A stretch of DNA of 64,000 nucleotides from Certhia americana. Its lineage: Eukaryota > Chordata > Aves > Passeriformes > Certhiidae. The notes beneath the pieces were generated by a model, which saw only the letters and a program-made list of their open reading frames with translations, was not told the DNA's origin and made no database searches. Both the position numbers and the translations under genes were made by a program. The first letter of the stretch is position 1; every line of letters begins with the position of its first letter. This document shows, piece after piece, positions 22,270-63,427 of this stretch. Location: assembly GCA_018697195.1 (NCBI GenBank), contig CM031870.1:14696538-14760537 (forward strand), written 5' to 3'.

Positions 22270-22750
22270 TTTTAGGTCGCCGGGTGTACTGGTCACTTTC
22301 TAGGGCTGATTTTCTCAGGCTGCTATGGGTCCCTTTATGCGGCCAGCATGAGTCCATCCACACTCAGCAGTTCTTATGGCAGAATCTGTGGTAAGTAGAA
22401 CAAGAAAAGGTCTTTCCCATTTAGGTTTCAAACAGGATTCCTTTCATGATTTTATTAGAACTGAATCTCTGTGTTGGATTAGGTGGATAGGTGTCATCAG
22501 TGGGGATTGTTGGGTGATCAGCCCCTTTTTCCATAGCTCATTGCACTTCTTCATTAACCTGGTAATATATTCTGCAAGATACTGGTTTTCTAATACAGGA
22601 TGATTAGTTGGTATTTAGATGTCATACGGCATACCATATAACATTTCAAAAGGTGAGATCTCAGTATCACACCTGGGTTGAGTGTGAATATTTAATAAGG
22701 CCAGTGGAAGACATTTTACCCATGATAATTTGGTTTCTAACATCTCACAC
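22270..22750 (-). pseudogene. ERV integrase C-terminal remnant
   Basis: Reading the minus strand from about 22745, a frame shows the Trp, Leu-Pro-x-Ala-Leu and Ser-Pro-Phe-Glu features of the end of a gammaretroviral integrase core. It is stopped at about 22618. After that, segments resembling the C-terminal DNA-binding part (a Val-Leu-Ile-Lys-like strand and a later Trp-Thr-His block) follow with another stop. All pol sequence before it is gone, so the deletion joins leader to late pol near 22750-22790. Confidence 0.55.
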
Positions 22751-22798
22751 AACACACTCCGGGAACCCTAACCCCAACTGAATGGTTCTCTGGCCTAT

Positions 22799-22804
22799 AC
22801 TTAC
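22799..22804 (-). promoter_or_regulatory. ERV leader splice-donor-like site
   Basis: The + strand ACTTAC is GTAAGT on the minus strand, about 180 bases downstream of the primer binding site. Simple retroviruses place the donor for env mRNA in this position. Confidence 0.4.
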
Positions 22805-22982
22805 GTGTCCCACGTGTCTTCATTCAGAGCTTTGTGCACAAAGATTACAGGGTTGCTGGCTTTCTTTTGCTTGCTGCTGAATTTAGGTTTGTTGGTCGGG
22901 GTCCGGGTGAGTGGCTCAAACTGGGGCCACTTTTCAGCAGGGTGCCTCCCCACTACCGGGCTCTTCTCACCAGGTTTTCATG

Positions 22983-23000
22983 ATCCAAGTCACGGCACCA
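22983..23000 (-). other. ERV primer binding site, tRNA-His type
   Basis: The + strand here reads as the last 18 bases of vertebrate tRNA-His including CCA, with one difference (A at 22987 where the tRNA has G). It lies three bases from the LTR edge at 23004, the usual spacing. It shows that the ancestor of this element was primed by tRNA-His. Confidence 0.8.
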
Positions 23001-23003
23001 AAT

Positions 23004-23526
23004 TGTTGTAAGTTGTGGCACTTACAAAACTTCGTTCTGGCAAGGAAGAGCCAGAGTCAATGCCAATTAAACAATTTTGATTTATTAAAGCAAGCCACAG
23101 CAAACAAACAGCGCTGGGCGGCCGGAGGAGTCTCTGCTCCCACCAACAACTCGTGCTTTCCTTCCCAGACCCCAGAGTTTTTATAGTCTCTTCATTTCCG
23201 TGTGACGTTTTATTTTTGTTGTACTCTGCCTTTGCGCGGCTTGTTGCTAGGTGGTCGTATCCTGCCCTCCGGTGGTCGCAGGGATGAAGGCGTTCCTCTT
23301 CCTCATAGCCAAGTCCTTGACCTATAAACAAACTAGCGAACAAACTAACAAACTTCCTATTTGGCTGTTACAACAGGTACACAAATCTAGCTGAAGCCGG
23401 CTATGTTGCTCAACAGAATGCCTGCAGTTTTTGTCTGTTCTGCTTTCTCAGGCTTTTTTAAGTTCCTGATATGGTGGGTATCTTAGTTAACCCCTTACTT
23501 TACCGTTTTTAATGAACAAACTTTTA
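23004..23526 (-). repeat. ERV 5' LTR
   Basis: The 523-base repeat begins with TG at 23004 and is alignable with the 3' LTR over its whole length. TATAAAAA lies at 23185-23178 and AATAAA at 23086-23081 in the viral direction. Its outer end reads TA where the 3' copy reads CA, consistent with one mutation. No clear target-site duplication was found. Confidence 0.85.
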
Positions 23527-23530
23527 GTTT

Positions 23531-23556
23531 TGTGCTCACAGTGTCCTGTGAGCACA
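23531..23556. repeat. 10-bp perfect inverted repeat at the provirus edge
   Basis: Positions 23531-23540 and 23547-23556 are exact reverse complements, separated by six bases. The site is five bases beyond the 5' LTR and at the start of the 48-bp array. Confidence 0.6.
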
Positions 23557-23800
23557 GCCGAGCCCGTGCCCTGTGGGGATGGAGCCGAGGGTGCAGTGGG
23601 CACGGCCGAGCCCCTGATCTGTGGGGATGGAGCCGAGGGTGCAGTGGGCACAGCCGAGCCCCTGATCTGTGGGGATGGAGCCGAGGGTGCAGTGAGCACG
23701 GCCGAGCCCCTGATCTGTGGGGATGGAGCCGAGGGTGCAGTGNNNNNNNNNNTCTGTGGGGATGGAGCCGAGGGTGCAGTGGGCACGGCCGAGCCCCTGG
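23541..23800. repeat. 48-bp minisatellite with assembly gap
   Basis: About five copies of a 48-base unit run head to tail, each with 'gccgagcccctgatctgtgg' and 'ggatggagccgagggtgcag' blocks; copies differ at few bases. Because 48 is a multiple of three, every frame without a stop stays open, giving false repeat proteins on both strands. A 10-N run at 23743-23752 interrupts it and does not keep the 48-base spacing. Confidence 0.85.
23743..23752. other. Assembly gap (10 N)
   Basis: Ten N in the minisatellite. From the unit length, 19 unknown bases would fit if only one unit is affected, so the size is nominal. Confidence 0.95.
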
Positions 23801-24185
23801 CCCCGCTCCAGCCCGGGCGGTATCAGGGCAGGCGGGGGGGGCACTGCCGCTCCTTATCGCGCGGCTCAGGCGGCCCCGCCGCTCTCGGGGCCCGCGGGAA
23901 GGCGCCGGGACGAGCCCGGGGAGCGGCGCCGCCGGCAGCGGGGCCGGCGGGGCTCGACAGGCCGAGAGCGAGGAGCGGGGAGCCGGGGAACCGCGGAACG
24001 CGGGCGGCGGGTGGCGGCGCCGGCCGGGCCTGTCCCGGTGCACGGCCCGGCGGCTGCGGCGTCTCCGAGCAACCGCGGGCGGAAGCGGCGGAGCGGAGCG
24101 GGCGGTAGGAGCGGGCCGGGCCGGGCCGGGCGCGGGGCCTGCGCGGGCACCGGGGAGACCCCGCCGGGCCGGGGGTAGCGCCTGG
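23800..24185 (+). promoter_or_regulatory. CpG island, likely PIGQ promoter and 5' non-coding exon
   Basis: The stretch is extremely GC-rich with dense CpG, GGGCCGGG repeats and no TATA box, the form of a housekeeping promoter. It is the only such island before the first PIGQ coding exon (3 kb further on), and PIGQ is on the + strand. Which base is the start site, and which GT ends the non-coding exon, cannot be settled here. Confidence 0.6.
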
Positions 24186-24194
24186 CCCGTAGCG

Positions 24195-24662
24195 ACACTG
24201 AGGGGCTGGAGCAGGGTCAGAGAAGGGAACAGAGCTGGGGAAGGGAATGGAGCACCAGGAGAGGCTGAGGGAGCTGGGGAAGGGGCTCAGCCTGGAGAAA
24301 AGGAGGCTCAGGGGGGACCTGAGCTCTGCACAAATCCCTGACAGGAGGGGATAGCTGGGGGGGGAACGGGCTGTGCTCCCAGGGAACAGGGACAGGACAA
24401 GAGGAAAACGGCCTCAAGTTGTGCTAGAAGAGCTTTAATTTGTATATAGATAGAATAGATGGGGAAATTTCTTCACATTAAGCATGGGCAGGCGCTGTCA
24501 CACGGCGCCTGGTGTAATGGCAGCCCTGGAAGTGTTAAAGTGTGCATGTGGCACTTGAGGGCATGGTTTAGTGGTGGTGGTGGTGGTGCTGGGGGAATGA
24601 CTGGACTTGATAGTCTTAAAGGGCTTTTCCAACCTTTACAATTCCACGGTTCTATGATTCTT
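24195..24662 (+). repeat. CR1 LINE 3' fragment
   Basis: It begins with 'gggaacagagctggggaagg' and 'caccaggagaggctgaggga' blocks and ends in 'gggcttttccaacctttaca' and a TTCTATGATTCTTT tail. It lies directly after the CpG island. Confidence 0.85.
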
Positions 24663-25842
24663 TATATCCTGGCCCTAAACCCCCTGTTAGGAATGTGGGA
24701 TGCTCAGGTGTGGGTGTGCTGTGGTCTCAGTCCCCCTTGGCACCCTGTGGCCACAGGACAGCCTCTGGAGTGGCACCATGGTCACGTCCCGCCGTTCACC
24801 TTTGCTTTTCTTACAAAAATTCTGCAATTAATCAGTCCTGGGGTCCTGTATTCATTTGTAAGATATTTTAGGTGGTGTTTGTTTTGTTTATTTTGGTGAC
24901 CTCAGATCATTGCATTGGTGCTCTCAGGGAAAGGTGGAGGTTTTCAGCAGAAATAGGTGGATCTGAAAGATTTTAGACACTTGATGAACAGGGACTGCAC
25001 AAGCATTGGTAGGATTTTTGTTAAAATTAGCAGCAGTGGAGCAGTTGACTGTGATGACATTTGATATTTCAGTCTATTGAAATGAATGAGGTGGATACAT
25101 GACAAGTCATGGATTTGGGAATATGAGACACATTAACATAACAATGGTTGATCAGCTGGGTTTTCAAGTATCAAGATATTTTGAACAGCCTGAAAATTAC
25201 ATCAGAATCTTCTCTGCCATGTCTCCAGCAGGCAAAGGGCAGACCAATTGACCTGAGCTATAGCCAGAGTAGGTGGGTGCATAAAACTGTTAATTTAAAA
25301 TGTTGGGGAAGATGTAAGAGGAGAAGCTCACAAATTAGAGAAGATAAGGATGAGAAGTGTTTCTGCTCCATGAGAAGTTTTCCCAGAGGACTGTGGGGGA
25401 AAAAATCTATCCTTAAAAACAATCTCAGTGAAAAATAAATGTGTGTATGAAGAGTCAGTTGACAATTCCTCTCTGAAATGTCCAGTGGATGGACAGAGCT
25501 TTAAGGACAGCCATGCACAGACACTGAGAGTCTTTTGTAGCAATTCTCACAACAGCTCTCTCTCCTTCGATGGGAAAAACATCATGGGGCTGTCTTTGAT
25601 GCCTTTCCCTGGACTGAATTTTCCCTTTTGCTGCAAAACTGCAAAGTACATCGCAAAGCTTCCCTCTCCTGAGGGTTTTGTTGGCAGTGTGGTGCTGGAA
25701 TCACCCAGCACTGGCCCTCATTGCTCCAGAGATCTTCCAAACCCCAGCTAGATCTGGAGGCTACAGTGGGACTACCTTTCTCCTCTTTGACCAGAGGGAT
25801 AACCTCAAAGACCTGGAGTCTGTGAGGAGGCAGGATCTCAGA

Positions 25843-26000
25843 AGAATCATAGATCATGGAATGGTTTGACATGGAAAGGACCGTACAGACCATCTCATTC
25901 CACCCCCTGCCATGGGCAGGGACACTTTCCACTCTCCCAGATTGCTCCAAGCCCCACCCAACCCTGGCTTCCAGGGATGGGGAGTCCTCAACTCCCCAGA
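25843..26000 (-). repeat. CR1 LINE 3' fragment
   Basis: An antisense tail ('gaatcatagatcatggaatg') is followed by 'ccctgccatgggcagggaca' and 'agattgctccaagccccacc'. It is a short truncated copy. Confidence 0.8.
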
Positions 26001-27122
26001 TTACCCCGTTGTGAGTGATTAATCGCTCCCCATAGCGGCTCCTCCATCCCTCCAAGCTGTAGGAAATTCCCAGGTGCTGAGTTTCACTGCCTCAGCTTTC
26101 CTCTTCTCAGGGAGATGAGAACAAAGCCACCAGGCCCTTCCTGCTGTGCATCCTCTCTCCGTGTTGTAAATATCCTCTGTGTTCCCTTTCCAACTGACTG
26201 GGTGCCTCGCAGAGGAGCAGCCTCGGGGGCCTGTGGAGTTTTCACATCCCTAACAAAGCACTGAAGGACAGGAAAGGACAACGGGCGCCGGATGCCGCCT
26301 GTTCTGCACCAGCGCCCTCCTTACTGCAATTATATTCCTGCTACGAACCTCCACCTTATTTAAAGAGACATTGTCAACTGCCTCAAAGCTCCTTTCTGCA
26401 AAAGTCTCCCAAGGCCATTGAGATGTGTTCTTAATGATGGGGAGAAAAGCACTAAAGAGCACCGATAAAGCAGAGATGCTTCTCCTTTTTTAAGCTGTTG
26501 AATCTAATGAATTAAAACTACTTGAGTTAATCACTGTAGCCCTTTCTAAAATGTTCATCCCAGTTTCCAGATGAGAGGAGTGAGGCAGGAGGAGCTGAGT
26601 GATGGGATCAAGGTTGCTCTGTGAGTTTGCTGCAGAGCAGAGCACTGGGTTGTAAGGTGGTGAAGGAGATGGAATAGCATGAAGCAGTGTTTGATGGTTG
26701 GTGGCAGTAGGAAATACTCCCCAGAGGCACCACAGCGTGCTATGATGTAGTCCCTTCTCTAGGAAGTGCTCCAGTACATCCAGTGTGGGATCCAAGAGTT
26801 AAGGCTGGGTGAATTCCAGCTCTTGGCTGGTCTGATGGGCTGTGCTTATCTGTGCACCACCATTCGAGACCTTTCCAGGACTGGGAGAAGGGCTTTACTG
26901 GGAAACTCCAAGCTCACCTTCCCTCACTTCAAAGACTGCAGATCATCAGGAACCTCCTGGATGTGTGTACAGCTGTTGGCTGTCACTAATGTCATTACTC
27001 AAGTGGTTGGGCTTGGTAGTTTTCAAACATGCTTAGTTCTCCTCTCTGGTGGCTTTGGCCAGCTCAGATTTTCCTTGCATTTTCTCAGCATCCTCAAGTT
27101 TAGTTTTTGTGTTTGTTGGCAG
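26000..27122. other. Non-coding stretch before the first PIGQ coding exon
   Basis: Presumed intron 1 of PIGQ. I see no exon. An AT-rich part at about 26320-26540 lacks repeat similarity and could be conserved non-coding DNA, but this needs comparison with other birds. Confidence 0.4.
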
Positions 27123-27148
27123 GTGTACGTCCCTCCAAGGTCACTGCC

Positions 27149-57418
<30,270 letters not shown>

Positions 57419-60400
57419 AGACAGTGGAAGAACTTAGGAACTTGACCTGAAAACCATACCGACTCCTAATGCTTTGGGACCAAAGGCTGCTCAGAGCCAG
57501 CAACTGCTCCATCACTTTAAATAGATTTTGGTAACATAGGAAGGGCTGAATTTTTAAAGGCAAGTATTTTTAAGCATTATTTTTCAACTTTCTCTTCCCC
57601 TACACTGTGTTTGTATATTATGCTAATGATTTTTTTTTGCAAGCAAAATGTTAAACCCTCCAGTGCCTCCTGAAACCAGCACGCAGTGTCATGGAGGAAG
57701 CAGCTCCCAAATGGTTTGGTGATGAATTTCTCCTTCCACGTCAGCTCACGGGACTGTAGCAAAGCAGCCCTCAGGTGGTTCAGAGCCACAATGCTGTGGA
57801 TCCTTCAGCCAGAGTGTGTTTTTGGACCTTTTATGCTTCAGCCTTCAAGCTAGCTGATCAAAACCATGTGGAGAATCAGCCTGTGGAGTCCTACACTGAA
57901 AACTGAACAGCTGGATGTCTGAGTTCATGGGATATTTATTAATTCCTTTTGAGGAGGGCTTGCACTCACCCTCACTGCAGCACCAGAGAAGGTGCTGAAA
58001 GAGTGAGGCTGGAGGCCCAGAAGCACAGACTGTTGTATCACAGTTCTGGGATTTCTCTTAGGGAAGTTTTTTTGCTTTGGACACATTACCAAAGTGCATC
58101 AGTGCTTGGCTTTCCATGTCCTGGTTTCATTTTGATATGTCTCCTATTCTCTGTCTTGGAAGAGAGGCCTGTGCACTGGGCCTGCTGTGGTTGTATCAAA
58201 TTTAAATACCCAAAATACATTTCCTCTAGCTCTGCTCATTCCTCTGTCCCAGCTCGAACAAGGAGTCACTGTACCCTGCTTTTTGCACTGGTTGGTGAGG
58301 GCTGTGCTGGATCCTGCCCCTTTTCCCCTGGCTGGCCAAGGAACCAAAGATGGAGGAGGAAGAGGAGAAGGTGCTGTGGCTGCAGTGCCCAGCCCTTCTC
58401 TGGATGGCTGCCTCTATTCCAGTGGGCGTTGCCAGGGCAAAGTGCCCTGGGCCTTTAGGAGCCTTCAGGCAGCACTCCCAGGGCCAGGGTCAGAGCCCTG
58501 AGTCTCATCCATGTGCTGGCAGCTGTCACAGGAGAGAAGGTTTCTGCCCCTCCTGCTTTAAGAGATTCCTGACCAGATGTGTTTGGGTTGTCTGCACCCT
58601 CATGGTGCAGTCACTGCCTCTGCAGGCAGGAGAAAAGGAAGCTCTGCAGGCAGGTGCATGGTCCAGATATTCCTTAGCAGGCAAAACTCCAAGGCCTTCG
58701 AGGTTTCTTAGGGACATGTGAGGGAGGCAGGACTCTATGGGCACCACATGGTGCCCTGTCACCTTGAGCCAGGGCACATCACACTGGGGACAGCCAGTGT
58801 GGCAAACCCCCATCACCATCTGCCCCTGTGGGCTCTGGCTGGGACATCCCTGCCTGCAGAAACTGGGGAGAGCGTGTTCTTTGATGATCTGTGCTTAAAA
58901 TGCCTGTGCAGCATCTTCTTGTCTTGGAATTATCACTGCCTGAGGACTTCTCTGCATTCCAGGTGAGAATAACTGCAGGCTGTGATGCATTTAGTGGATG
59001 GATGGTTTAAATAACATTATCACTGCAGCTAAAGTCAGAGTCATGAGCCCCATCCTCACCTGGCACTGAGCAGAGCAGGTTTACACCTTTCCTCCCTCTC
59101 ATCTTTCCCCTGGAGCTCCTGAATGATACCCCCTGGTTCCTGCACAGTTCAGTTTGCTGACTGCTGTGAAAAACTTTGTTATTTTTGGTCTTGTGAAGGT
59201 AATGTTTCTAATATCCTGGCTTTAAAAATCTTTCTGTGAGGCCGGACAGTTCATGATGGTCCTAATTGTGGTCCTTTGGGATCAAATGTCATGAAAGCCC
59301 CAGAGACAGCACAGAGCCATGAAAACCAACAACTGTGACCTTGCTATTGGGAACCTGCCAGATGTATCAGATATTCCAGCGTTGGGTTTCTTTACAACAG
59401 GCTGATACTGACTCTGGGGTGGGGAAACACCAAACCGAGGAAAAGCTCCTCCTCAAACCTGACATCCTGAGAGTTCTGCAGCAGAGACCCTTGAGCCGGG
59501 CAGTGGCAGCTCCTTGTGGGTGCAGTTCTCTTGTGTCACCCAGACCTGGTGCCTGAGCTGCCTCTCTGCTCCTCACACTGGGTGTTCTCCTTGCCCACGA
59601 TGGTATCTGAGCATTTGAGTTGCTTCTGCTGGATGTTTGCCACATCTCTGCTCTTCCTTTCCAGTCCTTGCTGTGAAAGAGGCTTCCCCCACCCTTTTCC
59701 TACTCTGTGCAGAGACATTACAACGACATAGCAGACATCCTGCTCAAGAACACTTGACCTTATGTCATCTCTTTAATTAGAAGTTAGGATCAGCCTCATC
59801 TTCCAGGGCAGCACAGGCTGGCCCAGCACTGGCATTTCCTCAGGGAAGAGGCTGCTGGTGAGGCTCTGGTTCTGATTTATCCTCAAATCCAAATTATCCA
59901 GAGCAGCCCTTGGATGAGAAGTAGTTAAAAGTTCCAAATCTCCCATTCCTACCACGCACCCCTTATAGCAGGCAGCAAGCAGGCTTTGCCAGCCATCAGT
60001 CAAAGACTATAATCTTACAGACTTCTTTTAATACTGCATTTCCTTATGATTATTTCTCCCACCTTTTGGTTCTCTGTGCTGCCACAAACCCCCTCTTTAC
60101 TTAGGCGGGGGGGAGGGGGGTGTGAAGGAAAATGTGATTCACTGCATGAAAAACTCTATCCTAGAGAGAAATTCTGCCTTGAGAAATACTTTCTTCCCCT
60201 AACCAGGACAGCATGTGATGATGCTGAAAGGAAACCTCAGTAATTACACTGCACTGAAGGCTTTGGTTATGGTTTTGGGAGTTTTCCCTGATGCTGCAGC
60301 TGGACTGTGCCCTGTTCAGGCCCACACAAAACTCTTGCACAAATGTACAACCCATGTGTTGACTTTCAGTAGTGTAAAGCAGGAAAATCTGCATTTCCCC

Positions 60401-63120
60401 TTCAGAGAATGAGCTGCTTTCCTTCTGCCCTGTGCTGCCTCTTCCTGCTGCTCCAATAGCATCTTTTTGCTTAACTCTAGCCCTCAGTGTTTTACCCTTT
60501 ATGCTTAGACCTGCTGGTCACACCATCACAGGAAACTGGTGGAGGTTGTCATCCTCTGGTCCAGCCCCTGCTCCCTCAGGGCTACCCAGGGCTGACTGCC
60601 CAGGACTGTGTCCAGATGGCTTTGGGGTGTCTCCAAGGATGGCAACTCCAGCACCTCCCTGGGCAACCTGTGCCAGTGCTTGGTCACCCCCACAGTGAGA
60701 AGGTGTTCCCTGCTCTCAGGAAGGGTTTGATGTGTTCCAGTTCATGTTCCTTGTCCTTGTGCTGTGTGGGGCTTGGCGACACCATAGCTCAGATTGCCTC
60801 AGTGAATGTGAGCATTAGCAGTTCTGTGCCATCTCTGCTCTTGCTCCCCCTCTTCAGGGACTGCTCAGCAGCCCCTTTGCCTTTTGGGGGCCAAAGTCTT
60901 GATTAGGGGGTGCCTGTGCATTGACTCAGATCCCTGACCTGCTCCTTGGCCCTTTTCTGGGCTTGGTAGCAGAGAGCACTTTCTCTCCAGCTACACTCCT
61001 GCCTGTGCTGAGCTCACAGTGGGAGCTCTGGGGGTTTGGGCAGTAGAACCCCAAACCTGGCAGTGTCCAGGTCTGCAGGGTCAGGGAATAGCCTAAGTGT
61101 AGAGCCCTGGGGCTCTGTTGAGTGAGGGTGCTGTGCACACCCAGGGAATGGGTCTGGATCCCAGCTGATCCTCCACATGACAGGAGCCCACAGGGCTTCC
61201 CAGCTGGATCTGGAGTTTTGGGAGCAGGACAAACATGTTCAGAGTAATCCAAGGCCCACGTGGGCAGCTGATCTGCCTTCCTGGATGAGAACAGAATGCC
61301 CACCACCTTTGCCTTTGGCTCACCACTTTGCATTAGGAGTTGCTGTGAGAATCTGCTGCCTTTGGCTCCAGTCTTTATCCACGCCTGGGTCTCAAACCAA
61401 GAATGCTCAGACTCCTCATTTACCATCTCAGGAAGCTAAACATGAGCAGTGTTCCTGCACTGGTGAATGCTGCAGGTTACAGAACGCCCCCCTGCATTTC
61501 CAGGTAGGTGCTGGGAGCAGTGGAGGTGTTTGGGGGAAGCTGCAGAACCCAGGCCCAGCTCGGGGCAGGGAGAGGCTGCAGCTCCTCTCCCTTCCACTGT
61601 GTTATTTAACATCTGGCACTGGGGAAGTTTGTGAGAACTTCACGGTCCTTGTGATCAATCCTCCTCACAGTGTTTTCTGGTTTTAAGTAAAGCATTATAA
61701 AAGAGCACTGACTCATTGATAGCTTCATTAGAAGTGTGTGAGTGTTTGTGAGTGATGTTTGGCAAGGAAGTTAAAAGCCACTGTGCATTTCTTCTTCCCT
61801 CACGTGAACCACCAGGCGTTCAGCAGGAGCAAAGTGCTGTGCAGTGTTTGTTTTAAATGTCACCACTAACCCCAGCTGAAGGTGACTTCCTTCCCATTGC
61901 AGCCCTGATGTGAAATGCAGCCTGGTGATGTGAAACACAGTCCAGGAACAAGCCCTGGCTCAGGAACCATGCTGGCTTCAGGCTCGTCACAGCTCCAGTT
62001 CTGCAGGCAGGAGTGCTGGGCAGAGCAATGACAGCCAGCAGGACAGTGACAATGCCAGCAGTGCCACTTGCAGCAGGGATGAGGAGTGCTGCACACACCC
62101 AGTGCCTGTGTGTGAGTTCAGGGATGGAGAGTTTTGTTCTACTGATAGGTTTTAGTGGTTAAATCAACCTTTTAATCCAAACTTAAATGGATTTTGATTA
62201 CACCAGAATGAAGACATTGGGAGGAAATTCCCACCCTTCCCTCTGGTTTGATTTGCTGTTGAGCACGATGTGGCTGTTAGCAGCACAGGGATAGGGCAGG
62301 GCTGCCGCTGGAGGCTCAGCTGATCCAGGCAGGAGGTTCATCCCCATCCCAGGGCCTGGCTGGGCAGTTCCTCAACCTCTGCTCTCACACACAGGGGTAT
62401 TTCAGCACTTGTCCAGCTGTAATTGTTCTGCCGAGGCCAGACCACAAAACTTGTGCAAGGAGGATCCAATGAACGCCACCTCAGACCTGGGAGATGGTTG
62501 AGGTGATGTTCCTTCAGCTCTGGGTGTTCCTGTGATTCAGACAGAGGTTCCTTAGTTTCCCACAAGCCTGTCCATGTGGTGTGTTCAGCGTGAGGGGGTA
62601 GGACAGGGGACAGTCCTCTGCAGCACAGCACAATCTGAGCAGGAGCCCAGGCTGGGCCTGGGAATGACGGATCCTTCTGGCCACTCCTTCCCTCCTCACC
62701 CCAGAGCAGTCACTCCCTTGAATTCCATTCCTTTCTCTTTTTGCCTCTCCCAGCTGAATGCATGGCTGTGACAAAGTCTCCACTTTGCAGCAACGGGTCA
62801 CTGCAATGGGGTTCACTGGCAGCAGCCAGGCTGGGAACATGAAATGCCCAGCTCTGGAGAGATAAACAGGATCCCTGTTCAGCACAGGGATTTCTCAGCA
62901 ATGATGGCAGGGAGAGGATCCTCCACCCCTTCCCATCGGGAATCCCCTGGGAATGGCTTTGGGAGTGGCATCCATTCCTCAGGGATGCCAGGCCAATGCC
63001 AACGGATTCCAGCTGAGAACATCCAGGAGTCCTGGATGGCAGCCCCATTCTCTGGGGACATGCTGGATGTCACCATGGCTGCCCTCTGCCCAATAATGGG
63101 GTGCACAAACCTCCCACCCC
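57419..63120. other. PIGQ 3' UTR and intergenic stretch, no further gene recognised
   Basis: The first part must be PIGQ 3' UTR; its end is not clear. No exon of a known gene is recognised up to 63 kb. A G-rich run at about 60104-60121 could form a G-quadruplex. One old CR1 fragment is present. Confidence 0.5.
60548..60760 (-). repeat. Old CR1 LINE fragment
   Basis: Antisense blocks 'agcacctccctgggcaacct' and 'gtgccagtgcttggtcaccc', with 'cacagtgagaaggtgttccc' after them. It is more diverged than the other copies. Confidence 0.65.
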
Positions 63121-63124
63121 AAGA

Positions 63125-63425
63125 ACCCACTGCCCGCCAGAAATGGATGCTCACTCACCTGGTTGCCCCCAAATTGTGGGTGCCCGTCTTTGTGGATGCC
63201 CACCCCATATCTGGAGGATGACACCTGTGTGCCTTCCCTCCCACCCACATGGACACCTCTCACACCTGGATGGCCTCAAATCCTGGGTGCCACCTCCTCT
63301 TGGATGCCCCACACATCTGGATGCCCCCCCATCGACGTGCCCCTCCCATCTGTATCCTCAGATCACATCTGGATGCCCCGTCCCTTCCTGGATGACACCT
63401 GGGTGCTCCGCACACACGGATGTCC
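63125..63425. repeat. Degenerate 'CATCTGGATGCCCC' repeat region
   Basis: Irregular copies of a TGGATGCC(C) core with CACATCTGG or CACACCTGG recur about every 15-30 bases. The tract leads directly into the regular minisatellite. Confidence 0.5.
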
Positions 63426-63427
63426 CT

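Larger units (their letters stand above)
19150..23526 (-). mobile_element. Endogenous retrovirus, minus strand, gammaretrovirus-like, internally deleted
   Basis: Two similar LTRs flank an internal region of 3.4 kb. In the viral direction (right to left) the order is 5' LTR, a primer binding site matching the 3' end of tRNA-His, a leader with a splice-donor-like GTAAGT, an integrase C-terminal remnant, an env remnant, a purine tract, and the 3' LTR. Gag, protease, reverse transcriptase and most of integrase are absent, and env is broken by stops and frameshifts. The element therefore cannot move by itself. It sits inside a GC-rich minisatellite and shows much more AT than its surroundings. The env type (C-X6-CC in the transmembrane part) and gene order fit gammaretrovirus-like bird ERVs; the exact family is not determined. 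Confidence 0.88.

Noticed and set aside
23541..23800. CRISPR-like repeat-spacer array
   Set aside because: The whole 48-base unit repeats with no unique spacers, and the context is a vertebrate genome; it is a minisatellite.
23495..24341. Long repeat-protein frames on both strands across the minisatellite and CpG island
   Set aside because: The 48-base unit is a multiple of three, so all stop-free frames stay open; frames also run through N bases.
57949..58721. Possible extra exon after PIGQ (frames of 100-170 codons)
   Set aside because: No splice-site pattern or family similarity; the PIGQ stop at 57418 agrees with the conserved C-terminus.
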